Assembly: GCA_035763085.1 (NCBI GenBank)
Contig: DASUBV010000186.1
Location: 1 to 22,527 of the forward strand
Reading direction: 5' to 3'
Length of the DNA: 22,527 bases
Source of the DNA: DASUBV01 sp035763085
GTDB taxonomy: Bacteria; Actinomycetota; Actinomycetes; Streptosporangiales; Streptosporangiaceae
The position numbers and the translations under genes are program-made. The stretch's first letter is position 1; each line of letters begins with the position of its first letter. This document shows, piece after piece, positions 6,958-15,033 of the stretch. Below the pieces are notes generated by a model. That model was not told the DNA's origin. It made no database searches and saw only the letters and a list, made by a program, of their open reading frames with translations.

Positions 6958-8556
6958 TCACCACGCCGCTGGCGGGGGCGGCCCGCCCGGCCCTGGCCCG
7001 CCCGGGGGCCAGGCTGCGCCGCCGGGGGCGGAACCGGGCGCGGGCGCCTGCCACAGCGCCGCGAACTCGTCGCCCGTCATCGCCTGGCTCCCGGCCGCGC
7101 TGCGCAGCGCGAGGTCCAGGCCCTCCTTGCGCATCCGCATGTCGATGTAGAGAAGAGCGACCACCCCGGCGATCACCGGGCGGGTGATGGCCGCCGCCAC
7201 GATTCCGCCCACGCCGCCGACGATGACGCTGGCGGCTGACGGGGCCGCGCCCAGGTTGCTGAGCCCGCCGCTGAGGGCGTACCGCAGGACGGTGAACGGA
7301 ATCTCCACCACGATCGTGGCGATGTACACGAGGATCCCGGTCAGCAGCAGGATGCCGAACAGCCGCCAGAAGGTGCGGGCCGACAGCTGCCAGGAGCGGC
7401 GCAGGGCCGCTACCGGCCGGAGCCGCTCCAGGATCAGCACCGGGGTAGCCAGGACGAGCCGGGTGTAGAGCAGGATCTCCCCGGCGAACAGGGCGAGCCC
7501 GGCGATGATGCCGAACGCCACGGCCAGCCCGGTCAGGTGCACCCCGATGAGCACGAACAAGATGACCAGGAAGACCGCCACCGGCAGCAGGAGGATCAGC
7601 CAGGTCAGCAGCACCACGCCGATGATCGCGCCGAGGCGCGGCCAGGCCAGCCGCCATGCCTGGCCGATGCCGACGCGCTGGCCCAGCACCCCTCGCCCGA
7701 TCACGCCGGTGAGCATCGCGGTCAGCATGACCCCGGCGACCAGCGCCAGGACAGCCGAGCCCAGCCCGGCCCCGGTCAGGCCGATTGCGGATTCATGCGT
7801 GATGGTGAACCGGCTGCTGCTGTCGGACGATTTGAACGAGGTGTACACGTTGCCCGCGACGAACAGCGCGAGGGCGGTGGTCACGATGCCCGTGATGCCC
7901 ATGACTATCGCGGCCAGGCCTACCGTCGCGGCCGGGTTGCGGCGGATCGAAGTGACCGCGCCGCTCAGGATGTCGTTCAGGGCCAGCGGCCGGAGCGGGA
8001 TGCCGCCCGGTTGCGGGGCACCGGCGGTCTGAAAGCCGCCCTGGCCGTACCCGGGCGGCGCATATCTGGGCGGCTGCCCGTACCCGGCCTGCCCGTACCC
8101 GGGCCGACTCCATTCAGGCTGCTGTCCGTACCCGGGCTGGCCGTACGCCGGGGGCGGTGGCTGCCCGTATCCCGGCTGCCCAGCGCCCGGCTGCCCGTAT
8201 CCCGGCTGTCCGGCGCCCGGCTGCCCGTACGGTGCCTGGCCATATCCGGGGCCGGGCTGGCCGTATGCGGGTGGCGGGCCACCGGGCTGGCCGTAGCCAG
8301 GGGTCTGGCCGTATGCGGGGGGCTGGCCGTATTCAGGACCGGGCTGACCGTATCCGGGACCGGGCTGGCCGTATCCGGGACCGGGCTGGCCGTATCCAGG
8401 ACCGGGCTGGCCGTATTCGGGCGGCTGGCCGTAGCCAGGGTGCTGGTCCGGTGCGCCAGGCTGGCCATAGGCCGGAGGATGGTCGCCGGCAGCCTGACCG
8501 GGTGCGCCGGCGCCCGGCTGGTCCAGTTTCCCGCCACCGGGCGGGTTGTCGGTCAT
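6958..8556 (-). CDS. multi-span membrane protein, glycerophosphoryl diester phosphodiesterase membrane-domain type
   Basis: 532 residues. Roughly residues 25-185 form a low-complexity tail of YGQPG/YGQPP repeats. From LALNDILSGAVTSIRRNPAATVG onward come about six hydrophobic helices and the block VLILERLRPVAALRRSWQLSARTFWRLFGILLL, which is characteristic of the membrane domain found at the N-terminus of some GlpQ-type phosphodiesterases. No catalytic phosphodiesterase domain is present, so enzymatic activity should not be assumed. The C-terminus is again Gly/Pro-rich. The ATG at 8556 (MTDNPPGGG) has AGGGAG 6-7 bases upstream; an extension 74 codons further is possible but unsupported. First gene of the minus-strand operon leading to moxR-DUF58; the same membrane-domain gene next to mtnA/mtrA is common in actinomycetes. 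Confidence 0.85.
   Translation of the reverse strand: MTDNPPGGGKLDQPGAGAPGQAAGDHPPAYGQPGAPDQHPGYGQPPEYGQPGPGYGQPGPGYGQPGPGYGQPGPEYGQPPAYGQTPGYGQPGGPPPAYGQPGPGYGQAPYGQPGAGQPGYGQPGAGQPGYGQPPPPAYGQPGYGQQPEWSRPGYGQAGYGQPPRYAPPGYGQGGFQTAGAPQPGGIPLRPLALNDILSGAVTSIRRNPAATVGLAAIVMGITGIVTTALALFVAGNVYTSFKSSDSSSRFTITHESAIGLTGAGLGSAVLALVAGVMLTAMLTGVIGRGVLGQRVGIGQAWRLAWPRLGAIIGVVLLTWLILLLPVAVFLVILFVLIGVHLTGLAVAFGIIAGLALFAGEILLYTRLVLATPVLILERLRPVAALRRSWQLSARTFWRLFGILLLTGILVYIATIVVEIPFTVLRYALSGGLSNLGAAPSAASVIVGGVGGIVAAAITRPVIAGVVALLYIDMRMRKEGLDLALRSAAGSQAMTGDEFAALWQAPAPGSAPGGAAWPPGGPGPGGPPPPAAW
8036..8480 (-). repeat. coding tandem repeats, Y-G-Q-P-G/P units
   Basis: More than 20 imperfect repeats of 5-7 codons (GPGYGQP, AGQPGYGQP, PPAYGQP) lie within the cytosolic tail of the membrane protein. 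The core of the block, about 8330-8420, has near-identical 21-bp units containing ACCGGGCTGGCCGTAT. Copy-number variation between strains is likely. Confidence 0.9.
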
Positions 8557-8907
8557 TGCGTGCTCCCTGGCCGCTGGGCTGGCGCCCGGTCGCTCGCTGG
8601 CCCGGTGCCGCCACCACTCCGGCTTCATACTTCCACGGACGTGGCTGCCGGTCCTGCCATGCGAGGTTCCAAAGCCTCGTATTAGCCGCGAATCGACAGC
8701 AACCCGGCAAGCCCGGCGGGCCCGGGCACTGCCGATCCGCTGCATGCCGGCCGTCGGCCCTCTGGCGATCTGGTCCACGGCCGGAAGGCCGCAGCCGGCG
8801 AAATAATGTCCAGTATTCGTCCCGAATCGTCCGAGAAATTATGGTCTACGACGGCCGTCGCCGTGGTCTGACTCGCTAATCTGCGCCGGGCGAAGCAAAC
8901 TCGTGCT
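8557..8907. promoter_or_regulatory. 350-bp divergent regulatory region (membrane gene / mtnA)
   Basis: Non-coding region between divergent genes. The left half is GC-rich; 8800-8885 is a clear AT-richer island. It contains a perfect 13-bp palindrome ATTCG-TCC-CGAAT (8815-8827), an 8-bp inverted repeat CCGGCCGT/ACGGCCGG (8747-8754 / 8777-8784), and a TANNNT hexamer TAATCT (8877-8882) placed about 25 bases before the mtnA GTG. No -35 is convincing. The palindrome is a candidate operator shared by both promoters. Confidence 0.45.
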
Positions 8908-10029
8908 GTGACCATCCCTGCACTGACCATCCCGGCGCTGCGCTGGCGGGATCCGCCCGGCGGTCCCGCCGTCGAGCTGCTGGACCAGACCCGGCTGCCA
9001 GCCACCGAGGTCGTGGTCAGCTGCGCCGACGTGCCCGCCCTGGTGAACGCCATCAGCAGGCTGGTCGTGCGCGGGGCGCCCCTGCTGGGGGTGGCGGGCG
9101 GCTTCGGCGTGGCCCTGGCCGCGGCGCGCGGCGACGACGTGCGTGCCGCGGCGGCGGCCATCTCTGCCGCCCGGCCCACGGCAGTCAACCTGGGCTGGGG
9201 TGCCGGCCGGGTGCTCGCCGCCTACGAGAAGGCGGCCGGCGCGGACGGCGCCGCCGGCGCGGCAGGCGGCAGTCCGGCCGCCCGTGAGGCGGCCGCGCAG
9301 GCGGCCCTGGCCGAGGCCCGTGCCATAGCGGCTGAAGACCGGGCGGCCAGCGCGGCCATGGCCGAGCACGGCCTGAGCCTGGTGCCCCCCGCGGCCCGGA
9401 TCCTGACGCACTGCAACACCGGCAGCTTGGTCTCGGCCGGGGAGGGTACCGCCTTCGCGGTCATCCTCGCGGCGCACCGGGCCGGGCGTCTCGCCCAGCT
9501 GTGGGTGGATGAGACCCGCCCCCTGCTGCAGGGCGCACGGCTGACCGCCTACGAGGCCGGGCGGGCCGGGATGCCGCACGCGGTCCTGGCCGATGGCGCC
9601 GCCGCAAGCCTGATGGCCAGCGACGCGGTGGACCTGGTACTGACAGGAGCAGACCGGATCGCGGCCGACGGCAGCGTGGCCAATAAGGTCGGCACCTACG
9701 GGCTGGCCGTGCTGGCCCGGCACCATCAGGTGCCCTTTGTCGTGGTCGCCCCGGTCTCGACCATCGACCCGGCAACACCTGACGGGGCCGCCATCCCCGT
9801 CGAGCAACGACCTGGTGAGGAGGTGGTCACATTGGCCGGCCAGCCCATCGCCCCGGCGGCCAGTTCCGCCTACAACCCTGCTTTCGATGTCACCCCGCCG
9901 TCGCTGATCACCGCCATCGTGACGGAGCGCGGGGTGCTCCAGCCTGTCACTGCAGGTAATCTGCGAGTCCTGAGCACGAGACCAGGTCATTGTGCTGCCC
10001 CCCTAGACGCCCCCGACGTGGAACGATGA
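8908..10029 (+). CDS. mtnA: S-methyl-5-thioribose-1-phosphate isomerase
   Basis: Interconverts 5-methylthioribose-1-phosphate and 5-methylthioribulose-1-phosphate in methionine salvage, in the cytosol. 373 residues, the usual length. Family motifs are in order: VRGAPLLGVAGGFG (54-67), THCNTGSL (167-174) with the catalytic Cys169, VDETRPLLQGARLTAYE (200-216), LTGADRIAADG (245-255) with the catalytic Asp249, and ANKVGTYGLA (258-267). The THCNTG variant differs slightly from the common THCNAG. The GTG start has no obvious Shine-Dalgarno. The 3' end overlaps mtrA by an ATGA, so the two are probably co-translated. The pairing mtnA-mtrA is typical of Streptomyces-like actinomycetes. A short Ala/Gly-rich linker (about 109-125) is a minor insertion. 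Confidence 0.95.
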   Translation: MTIPALTIPALRWRDPPGGPAVELLDQTRLPATEVVVSCADVPALVNAISRLVVRGAPLLGVAGGFGVALAAARGDDVRAAAAAISAARPTAVNLGWGAGRVLAAYEKAAGADGAAGAAGGSPAAREAAAQAALAEARAIAAEDRAASAAMAEHGLSLVPPAARILTHCNTGSLVSAGEGTAFAVILAAHRAGRLAQLWVDETRPLLQGARLTAYEAGRAGMPHAVLADGAAASLMASDAVDLVLTGADRIAADGSVANKVGTYGLAVLARHHQVPFVVVAPVSTIDPATPDGAAIPVEQRPGEEVVTLAGQPIAPAASSAYNPAFDVTPPSLITAIVTERGVLQPVTAGNLRVLSTRPGHCAAPLDAPDVER

Positions 10030-10712
10030 GGTCTATGAAAGGTCGTGTGCTGGTCGTAGATGACGACGCAGCCCTCGCCGAGATGCTGGGAATCGTGCTG
10101 CGCGGAGAGGGTTTCGAACCCACCTTCGTCGCCGACGGGGACAAGGCGCTGGAGGTGTTCCGCGACACCAAGCCCGATCTCGTGCTGCTGGACCTGATGC
10201 TGCCGGGAATGGACGGTATCGATGTATGCCGCCAGATTCGCGCCGAATCCGGCGTTCCCATCGTCATGCTCACCGCCAAGAGCGACACCGTTGACGTGGT
10301 GCTCGGCCTGGAATCCGGCGCTGACGACTACATCGTCAAGCCATTCCAGTCCAAGGTGCTGATCGCCCGGGTGCGCGCCCGGCTGCGCCGGACCGAGGAC
10401 CCGGCCCCGGAGATGCTGTCGATCGGAGACGTCACGATCGACGTGGCCGGCCATGCGGTCCGGCGGGCGGGCGAGCCGCTCAGCCTCACGCCGCTGGAGT
10501 TCGACCTGCTGGTCGCGCTCGCGCGCAAGCCGCGGCAGGTGTTTACCCGCGAGGTCCTGCTGGAGCAGGTCTGGGGATACCGGCACGCGGCCGATACCCG
10601 GCTGGTCAACGTCCACGTCCAGCGGCTGCGCGCCAAGATCGAGAAAGATCCCGAGCGGCCCGAGATCGTGGTGACCGTCCGGGGCGTGGGTTACAAGGCG
10701 GGACCAAGCTAG
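10026..10712 (+). CDS. mtrA: OmpR-family response regulator MtrA
   Basis: 228 residues, the same length as Mycobacterium tuberculosis MtrA and closely similar throughout. The receiver domain has the acidic pocket Asp12-14, phospho-acceptor Asp56 (LVLLDLMLPGM), Thr83 and Lys105 (DDYIVKPF). The C-terminal winged helix runs from about 130 (SLTPLEFDLLVALARKPRQV, VWGYRHAADTRLVNVHVQRL, TVRGVGYKAG). MtrA is phosphorylated by MtrB and controls cell-division, wall-hydrolase and developmental genes. The ATG at 10026 overlaps the mtnA stop as ATGA and gives an N-terminus as long as in known MtrA; the ATG at 10035 is an alternative. Confidence 0.97.
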   Translation: MRSMKGRVLVVDDDAALAEMLGIVLRGEGFEPTFVADGDKALEVFRDTKPDLVLLDLMLPGMDGIDVCRQIRAESGVPIVMLTAKSDTVDVVLGLESGADDYIVKPFQSKVLIARVRARLRRTEDPAPEMLSIGDVTIDVAGHAVRRAGEPLSLTPLEFDLLVALARKPRQVFTREVLLEQVWGYRHAADTRLVNVHVQRLRAKIEKDPERPEIVVTVRGVGYKAGPS

Positions 10713-10743
10713 GTCCAGGCCCGTCCGGGCCGCGCTGAGTTAT

Positions 10744-10760
10744 GCCTGCCGACGGCAGGC
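10744..10760 (+). other. 17-bp palindrome/hairpin between mtrA and mtrB
   Basis: GCCTGCC-GAC-GGCAGGC forms a perfect 7-bp stem with a 3-nt loop in the 104-bp gap between mtrA and mtrB. It could lower read-through, mark an RNA processing site, or bind a regulator. No T-tract follows. Confidence 0.45.
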
Positions 10761-10816
10761 CGGCCCGGCGTGGCCGGCCAGGGCAGCGCGGAACTGGTCT
10801 CCAGCGGAGAAAGGTG

Positions 10817-12736
10817 ATGAGAGGGGCAGTCGTCGAGGGACAGCTGACCGGGTGGCGACAGCGGGTCGCTGCCAGGGTCACTCGTACCCGCCTCCGGCGC
10901 CTGGTCCGCCTTGCCCTGCGAGTGCGCCGCCGCGCCCGCGCGGTTATCGCGCGGGTAGCCGACCGCTGGCGCAGCTCGCTGCAGCTGCGGGTGATCACCG
11001 TCACGTTCCTGGTGTCCGGCCTGGTTGTGGTCGTGCTGGGCGTGGTCCTCATGCAGCAGATCGCGCAGAACCTGGTCGCGACCAAGGAGCGGTCGGCGGT
11101 GAACATCGCCTCCGTCGGCCTGGCCGTGGCCCAGACCTGGCAGGGCGCCTCGAGGTATCCCACCGGCGACACCGCCCAGATGATGAATGACATCGTCAAC
11201 AAGCTGGAGGCCAGCGGCAGCAACTCCGGGACGCACTACGCGGTCCTGGTCCGGCTCCCGCGCACCTACCAGGGAAAGCCGGTCTACAGCGGCGGCGCGT
11301 CCATCGGCTTCCCGCAGGGCCAGCTGCCGACGCCGCCCGCGGACCTGATGGCCAAGGTCGAGCACGAGAGCAAGCTCAGCCCCAGCGTGCTGTGGTACGT
11401 CCCGCACAGCATGAACGTGTTCGGCCAGGGCCAGACGCCTGGCCTGGTTTACGGCGCCCCGTTCGGCAGCGTCTATGAGGTGTATTACTACTTCCCGCTG
11501 AAAGACGAGCAGCAGAGCCTGGCCCAGGCGCAGCGGACGATGCTGCTGGTCGGCGCCGTCGCGGTAGTCCTGCTGGCCGGCATCGCCTGGCTGGTTACCA
11601 GGTGGGTGGTGGTCCCCGTCCGGCAGGCGGCGCGCGGCGCGCGGCTGCTGTCGACGGGCAACCTGGATGAGCGCATGCCGGTCCGCGGCTCGGATGAGCT
11701 CGCCGCCCTGTCCACCTCGTTTAACGAGATGGCCGCCAGCCTCCAGGAGAAGCTGCGCGAGCTGCAGGACCTGTCTCAGGTGCAGCGCCAGTTCGTGTCT
11801 GATGTCTCCCATGAGCTGCGCACGCCCCTGACGACCATCCGGATCGCTGCCGACGTCCTGTTCGCTGCCCGCGAGAGCATGAACGCCGCTCCGGCGCGCT
11901 CGGCCGAGCTGCTGCAAAGCCAGCTCGAGCGATTTGAGTCCCTGCTGACGGACCTGCTGGAGATCAGCAGGTACGACGCGAACGCGGCCACCCTTGACGC
12001 CGAGCCGGTCGACATCTGCGACGTAGCCCGGCAGTCGGCCGACGTGGCGCAGCAGCTCGCTGAGCGGCGCGGTACCAAGATTGAGTTCCGGCTGCCGGCC
12101 GAGCCGTGCATCGTGGTGGCCGACAGCCGCCGGGTCGAGCGGATCCTGCGCAACCTCCTGGTCAACGCCGTGGAGCACGGTGAGAACCGGGAGGCGGTGG
12201 TGACCGTGGCGGCCGATTCCGCCGCAGTGGCCGTCGCAGTGCGGGACTTCGGCGTTGGCCTGGCCCAGGGGGAGGAGCAGCTGGTCTTCGACCGGTTCTG
12301 GCGTGCTGACCCGGCGCGGGCCAGGACGACGGGCGGGACCGGGCTGGGCCTGTCGATCGCCCTGGAGGACGCGCGGCTGCATGGCGGCTGGCTGGAGGCC
12401 TGGGGCGAGCCGGGCCGCGGCTCGGTGTTCCGGCTGACCCTGCCGCGGGTGGCAGGTGAGGACCTGGTCGGCTCGCCGCTTCCGCTGGAGCCGGGCCCGG
12501 CCGATGTTGACGCCGTCGCTGCCGCGCTGCCGCCCGATCCGCCCGGCAAGGCGACTCCCATCGCGGGTGACCAGCCTGCCGCGAAGCAGCCGCGGCCCGC
12601 TGCCGGAACTCCGGCCGCAGCCGGCCCGGCGTCCGCAGCCGGCCCGGCGGCCGCCGGCGAGCTCGCGGCCGGGAGCGAGCACGGCCCCCGGTCCGACGGC
12701 AGGGAGCATGACAGCGAGGTCACCGCTCATGGCTAG
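10817..12736 (+). CDS. mtrB: two-component sensor histidine kinase MtrB
   Basis: 639 residues. A very basic N-terminal cytoplasmic segment (1-55) precedes membrane helix 1 (about 59-79), an extracytoplasmic sensor region (80-240), helix 2 (about 242-262) and a HAMP domain (262-315). The histidine phospho-acceptor motif SHELRTPL has His332. The ATPase domain shows the N box ILRNLLVNAVEHGE (Asn450), DFGVG (477-481) and TGGTGLGLSIA (505-515). MtrB phosphorylates MtrA and is influenced by the lipoprotein LpqB. The start at 10817 has GGAG about 7-8 bases upstream; an upstream ATG at 10742 would add 25 residues but lies in the hairpin region. The C-terminal 90 or so residues after LPRVAGEDL are Ala/Pro-rich and include a tandem hexapeptide repeat. 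The gene overlaps lpqB by 8 bp. Confidence 0.96.
   Translation: MRGAVVEGQLTGWRQRVAARVTRTRLRRLVRLALRVRRRARAVIARVADRWRSSLQLRVITVTFLVSGLVVVVLGVVLMQQIAQNLVATKERSAVNIASVGLAVAQTWQGASRYPTGDTAQMMNDIVNKLEASGSNSGTHYAVLVRLPRTYQGKPVYSGGASIGFPQGQLPTPPADLMAKVEHESKLSPSVLWYVPHSMNVFGQGQTPGLVYGAPFGSVYEVYYYFPLKDEQQSLAQAQRTMLLVGAVAVVLLAGIAWLVTRWVVVPVRQAARGARLLSTGNLDERMPVRGSDELAALSTSFNEMAASLQEKLRELQDLSQVQRQFVSDVSHELRTPLTTIRIAADVLFAARESMNAAPARSAELLQSQLERFESLLTDLLEISRYDANAATLDAEPVDICDVARQSADVAQQLAERRGTKIEFRLPAEPCIVVADSRRVERILRNLLVNAVEHGENREAVVTVAADSAAVAVAVRDFGVGLAQGEEQLVFDRFWRADPARARTTGGTGLGLSIALEDARLHGGWLEAWGEPGRGSVFRLTLPRVAGEDLVGSPLPLEPGPADVDAVAAALPPDPPGKATPIAGDQPAAKQPRPAAGTPAAAGPASAAGPAAAGELAAGSEHGPRSDGREHDSEVTAHG
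12615..12650 (+). repeat. two tandem 18-bp units in the MtrB tail
   Basis: Copies at 12615-12632 and 12633-12650 differ at one base and encode AAGPAS-AAGPAA within the disordered C-terminal extension of MtrB. Confidence 0.85.
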
Positions 12737-14576
12737 GCGCTGGCCGGTTCCGCCCATGGCGAGGCTCTGGTCCCGGCAGCCGGCGGCCAGGAGCTGGCCC
12801 GTGCGCCCGGTCCTGGCCGTCGTGGCGGCCGCGGCCCTGGCCGGCGGCTGCGCCGCGGTACCGACCGTGGGCCAGCCCGAGCCGGTCACCGGCGCCAGCG
12901 GGCAGGCCGAGCAGCAGTTCGTCCAGCCCGTCCCGCCAGTGCCTGACCGCACCTGGACCGCGCAGCAGATTGTGCAGGGCTTCCTGGCTGCCAGTGCCAG
13001 CTTCGCCAGCGATGCCGCCGCCGCCCGGCGGTTCCTAGCCCCGCCCTTGCGCCGCAGCTTCCACCCGGGCAAGCGCTCTGCGGTGACGGTCCTGGACGGT
13101 CCGCTCCGGCCGGTTTCCAACACCGTGGGCTCGCGCAATGTCGAGAGTGAGTCCACCCTCGTCAAGCATGTCAGCCTGACCGGCCAGCAACTGGCGACGA
13201 TCAGCAGCCTCGGCCAGTACATCGACAATCCCGGCCCGCGCAAGTACGTCTTCCAGCTCGCTAAGTACCACGGTCAGTGGCTGATCACCCAGCTGCCGAG
13301 CGGATCCGCGGTGCTGCTGACCCAGTCCGACGTCCAGCAGGTCTACCAGCCGCGGAACCTGTACGTGTTCTCCCCGGCTGCCGGCACGTCGCTGGTGCCC
13401 GAGCCCGTATTCGCCCCGCAGGAGGACACCTACGCCGATGTGGCCAGGGGCCTGGTGGGCGCGCTGATCAAGACCGGGCAGACGCCGAGCTGGCTGAGCC
13501 CGGCCACGATCACCGCGTTCCCCGCCGGAACTCTTCTGAGGTCGCTGTCCATCGTCGGGTCGGACGCCGTGGTGGACCTGGGCGGCACGGTGGCCGGGGC
13601 CGCCCCGCAGGAACTGCGGCGGATGGCCGATCAGCTGGTGGCCACGCTCACGTCCACCTCCTACGGCCAGGTGCCGATCAGCAAGTCCGTGACCCTGAAG
13701 ATCAACGGCCGGATGTGGGACCAGGCGCTGCAGGACATCACAGCCAAGGTGCCAGGGGCAGAGGCCAGCAGCGCTCCGCTCTACTACATCAATGCCGCGG
13801 GCGCCGTGAGCGAGCTGGAGGACGGGCAGGCGCGGCCGGTCCGCGGGCCGGCCGGGCGGGGCGAGATCCCGCTGGGGACGATCGCCGTATCGCCCGGCAA
13901 GCCGACGCAGCTGGCCGGCACGCTGGCCACCGGATCAGGCTGCGTGATCTATTACGGCTCGCTGTCGGGCAGCGCGGTGCTGAGCCATCGCACTATCCCG
14001 GGCGGCGCCCGGTGCTCCTCGCTCAGCTGGGATTCCCTGGGTGACATCTGGGTCGTGTCCGGAGTCCGGACCTGGGTGCTGCCGGCGGGCTCGCGGCAGC
14101 CGGTGCAGGTCAACCTGCCTCCGCTGCCGGGCACGAACCCGCCGTCCTACCAGGTCCTCAGCCTGCGCGTGGCCCCGGACTCGGTGCGCGTGGCCATGCT
14201 GGTGAAAGAGCAGGACGGCACGCGCGCGATCCTGCTGAGCTCGGTGAGCCGGGCTCACGGCCAGATCGAGATGGGGCCCGGAGTCAACATCATCGGCACC
14301 AGCCTGAGTACCGATGCCGCGTCCCCCCCGTCGTCACTGAGCTGGTATGACCCTGATCACCTGATCGTGCTGGCCGGAACGCAGCTTTACGAGGTCCCGG
14401 TGAACGGCGGCGACGCGATCGCCGGCGGCCCGGTGCCGCGCGGCGCGGGGTCGATCACCTCTGCCGGGCCGGGGCGGATCGCCGCGGTAAGCCAGGGCGA
14501 GATCCTGACCTCCTCGGGCCCGCAGCAGATCCAGCAGCCGGCCTTCAAGGGCACCAGCCCTGCCTATCCGGGCTAG
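12729..14576 (+). CDS. lpqB: lipoprotein LpqB (MtrAB accessory)
   Basis: 615 residues. The N-terminus is basic, then hydrophobic (VRPVLAVVAAAALAGGC), with a lipobox-type AGGC and predicted lipidated Cys41, so the protein is anchored on the outer face of the cytoplasmic membrane. The mid-part (about 220-350) contains the GerMN-like region (LYVFSPAAG ... SWLSPATITAFPAGTLLRSL ... LGGTVAGAAPQELRRMADQL). The C-terminal third has beta-propeller-like repeats (LSWDSLGDIWVVS, SLRVAPDSVRVAML, SLSWYDPDHLIVL). LpqB modulates the MtrB kinase in mycobacteria. The ATG at 12729 overlaps the mtrB stop by 8 bp; an ATG at 12756 is also possible. Confidence 0.93.
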   Translation: MARRWPVPPMARLWSRQPAARSWPVRPVLAVVAAAALAGGCAAVPTVGQPEPVTGASGQAEQQFVQPVPPVPDRTWTAQQIVQGFLAASASFASDAAAARRFLAPPLRRSFHPGKRSAVTVLDGPLRPVSNTVGSRNVESESTLVKHVSLTGQQLATISSLGQYIDNPGPRKYVFQLAKYHGQWLITQLPSGSAVLLTQSDVQQVYQPRNLYVFSPAAGTSLVPEPVFAPQEDTYADVARGLVGALIKTGQTPSWLSPATITAFPAGTLLRSLSIVGSDAVVDLGGTVAGAAPQELRRMADQLVATLTSTSYGQVPISKSVTLKINGRMWDQALQDITAKVPGAEASSAPLYYINAAGAVSELEDGQARPVRGPAGRGEIPLGTIAVSPGKPTQLAGTLATGSGCVIYYGSLSGSAVLSHRTIPGGARCSSLSWDSLGDIWVVSGVRTWVLPAGSRQPVQVNLPPLPGTNPPSYQVLSLRVAPDSVRVAMLVKEQDGTRAILLSSVSRAHGQIEMGPGVNIIGTSLSTDAASPPSSLSWYDPDHLIVLAGTQLYEVPVNGGDAIAGGPVPRGAGSITSAGPGRIAAVSQGEILTSSGPQQIQQPAFKGTSPAYPG

Positions 14577-14632
14577 CGCCGCGGCACCCGTTGTGGACGG
14601 AATTGGCAGGCAATGTCGCCACGCCGCGGCGC
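14576..14632 (+). terminator. long-loop inverted repeat after lpqB
   Basis: Perfect 10-bp arms GCGCCGCGGC (14576-14585) and GCCGCGGCGC (14623-14632) are separated by 37 nt just downstream of the lpqB stop. There is no U-tract. It may end the mtnA-lpqB transcript, but the large loop weakens the case. Confidence 0.35.
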
Positions 14633-14694
14633 TGCGCATCCGGCCTGGTCAGGAACCTGGCAGGTATTCCACAGCGCTTCCTTCTGCTCCGGTC

Positions 14695-14723
14695 CTGACA
14701 TCTTCAGCTTGCCGGGCTAGCGT
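14695..14723 (+). promoter_or_regulatory. sigma-70-type promoter upstream of hpf (CTGACA-17-TAGCGT)
   Basis: The -35 box CTGACA (14695-14700, one mismatch to TTGACA) and the -10 box TAGCGT (14718-14723) are separated by exactly 17 bp. This is the best vegetative promoter I see in the window. Transcription would start near 14730, leaving a leader of about 300 nt before hpf. Confidence 0.55.
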
Positions 14724-14729
14724 CTTGTC

Positions 14730-15033
14730 ATGGCACCCGCCCGGGTCCGTGGTTGCGCTGGGCCGGCCGTCCCCTGCCAGGGACGCCGGTCCCGGCTAGC
14801 CGATGCCAGCCGCAGGCGAAGCGGCCCACGTAAGGCGACTTGTCGTCGACCGATCACGGTGCGGCTTAGAAGTAAGTCCTGCCCCGCCGGGGGATCAGAT
14901 GTCCTCCGGGTAGGGAGAAGGGTAGTAGTGGCACGAGAGGCCGCGAGGCCCTCAGCAGGCGGATGTGGGGTAGAAGACCAGGTCGGCCGGGCGGGTGCCG
15001 CCTCGATCGACCGACCGGAAGGGGTTCCAGAGA
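14730..15033 (+). other. long, structured 5' leader of hpf (no gene seen; comF absent)
   Basis: The 457-bp gap between lpqB and hpf has no open frame with host-like codon use. Its right part can fold locally. Hairpin A (14887-14909) has an 8-bp stem with one G-T pair. Hairpin B (14935-14953) is GAG-A-GGCC with a GCGA tetraloop and GGCC-CTC. Stem C is GGTCGG (14981-14986) pairing with CCGACC (15011-15016) and encloses GGCGG-GTG-CCGCC (14990-15002). Stem C abuts the Shine-Dalgarno GGAAGGGG (15017-15024). I do not recognise a known riboswitch class. Confidence 0.45.

Noticed and set aside
8036..8480. Considered a CRISPR-like array because of the regular repeats
   Set aside because: The repeats are in frame, encode YGQPG units inside a gene and lack unique spacers of even length.
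6958..8556. Considered calling the multi-span protein an active glycerophosphodiesterase
   Set aside because: Only the membrane domain is recognisable; no GDPD catalytic barrel or its metal-binding residues are present.
8841..8879. 12-codon open frame MVYDGRRRGLTR upstream of mtnA, considered as a leader peptide
   Set aside because: Weak ribosome site, it overlaps the probable mtnA -10 box, and it has no run of relevant codons.
14577..15033. Looked for a decayed comF or a known riboswitch
   Set aside because: No phosphoribosyltransferase or zinc motif in any frame, and no match to riboswitch cores that I can recognise by eye.
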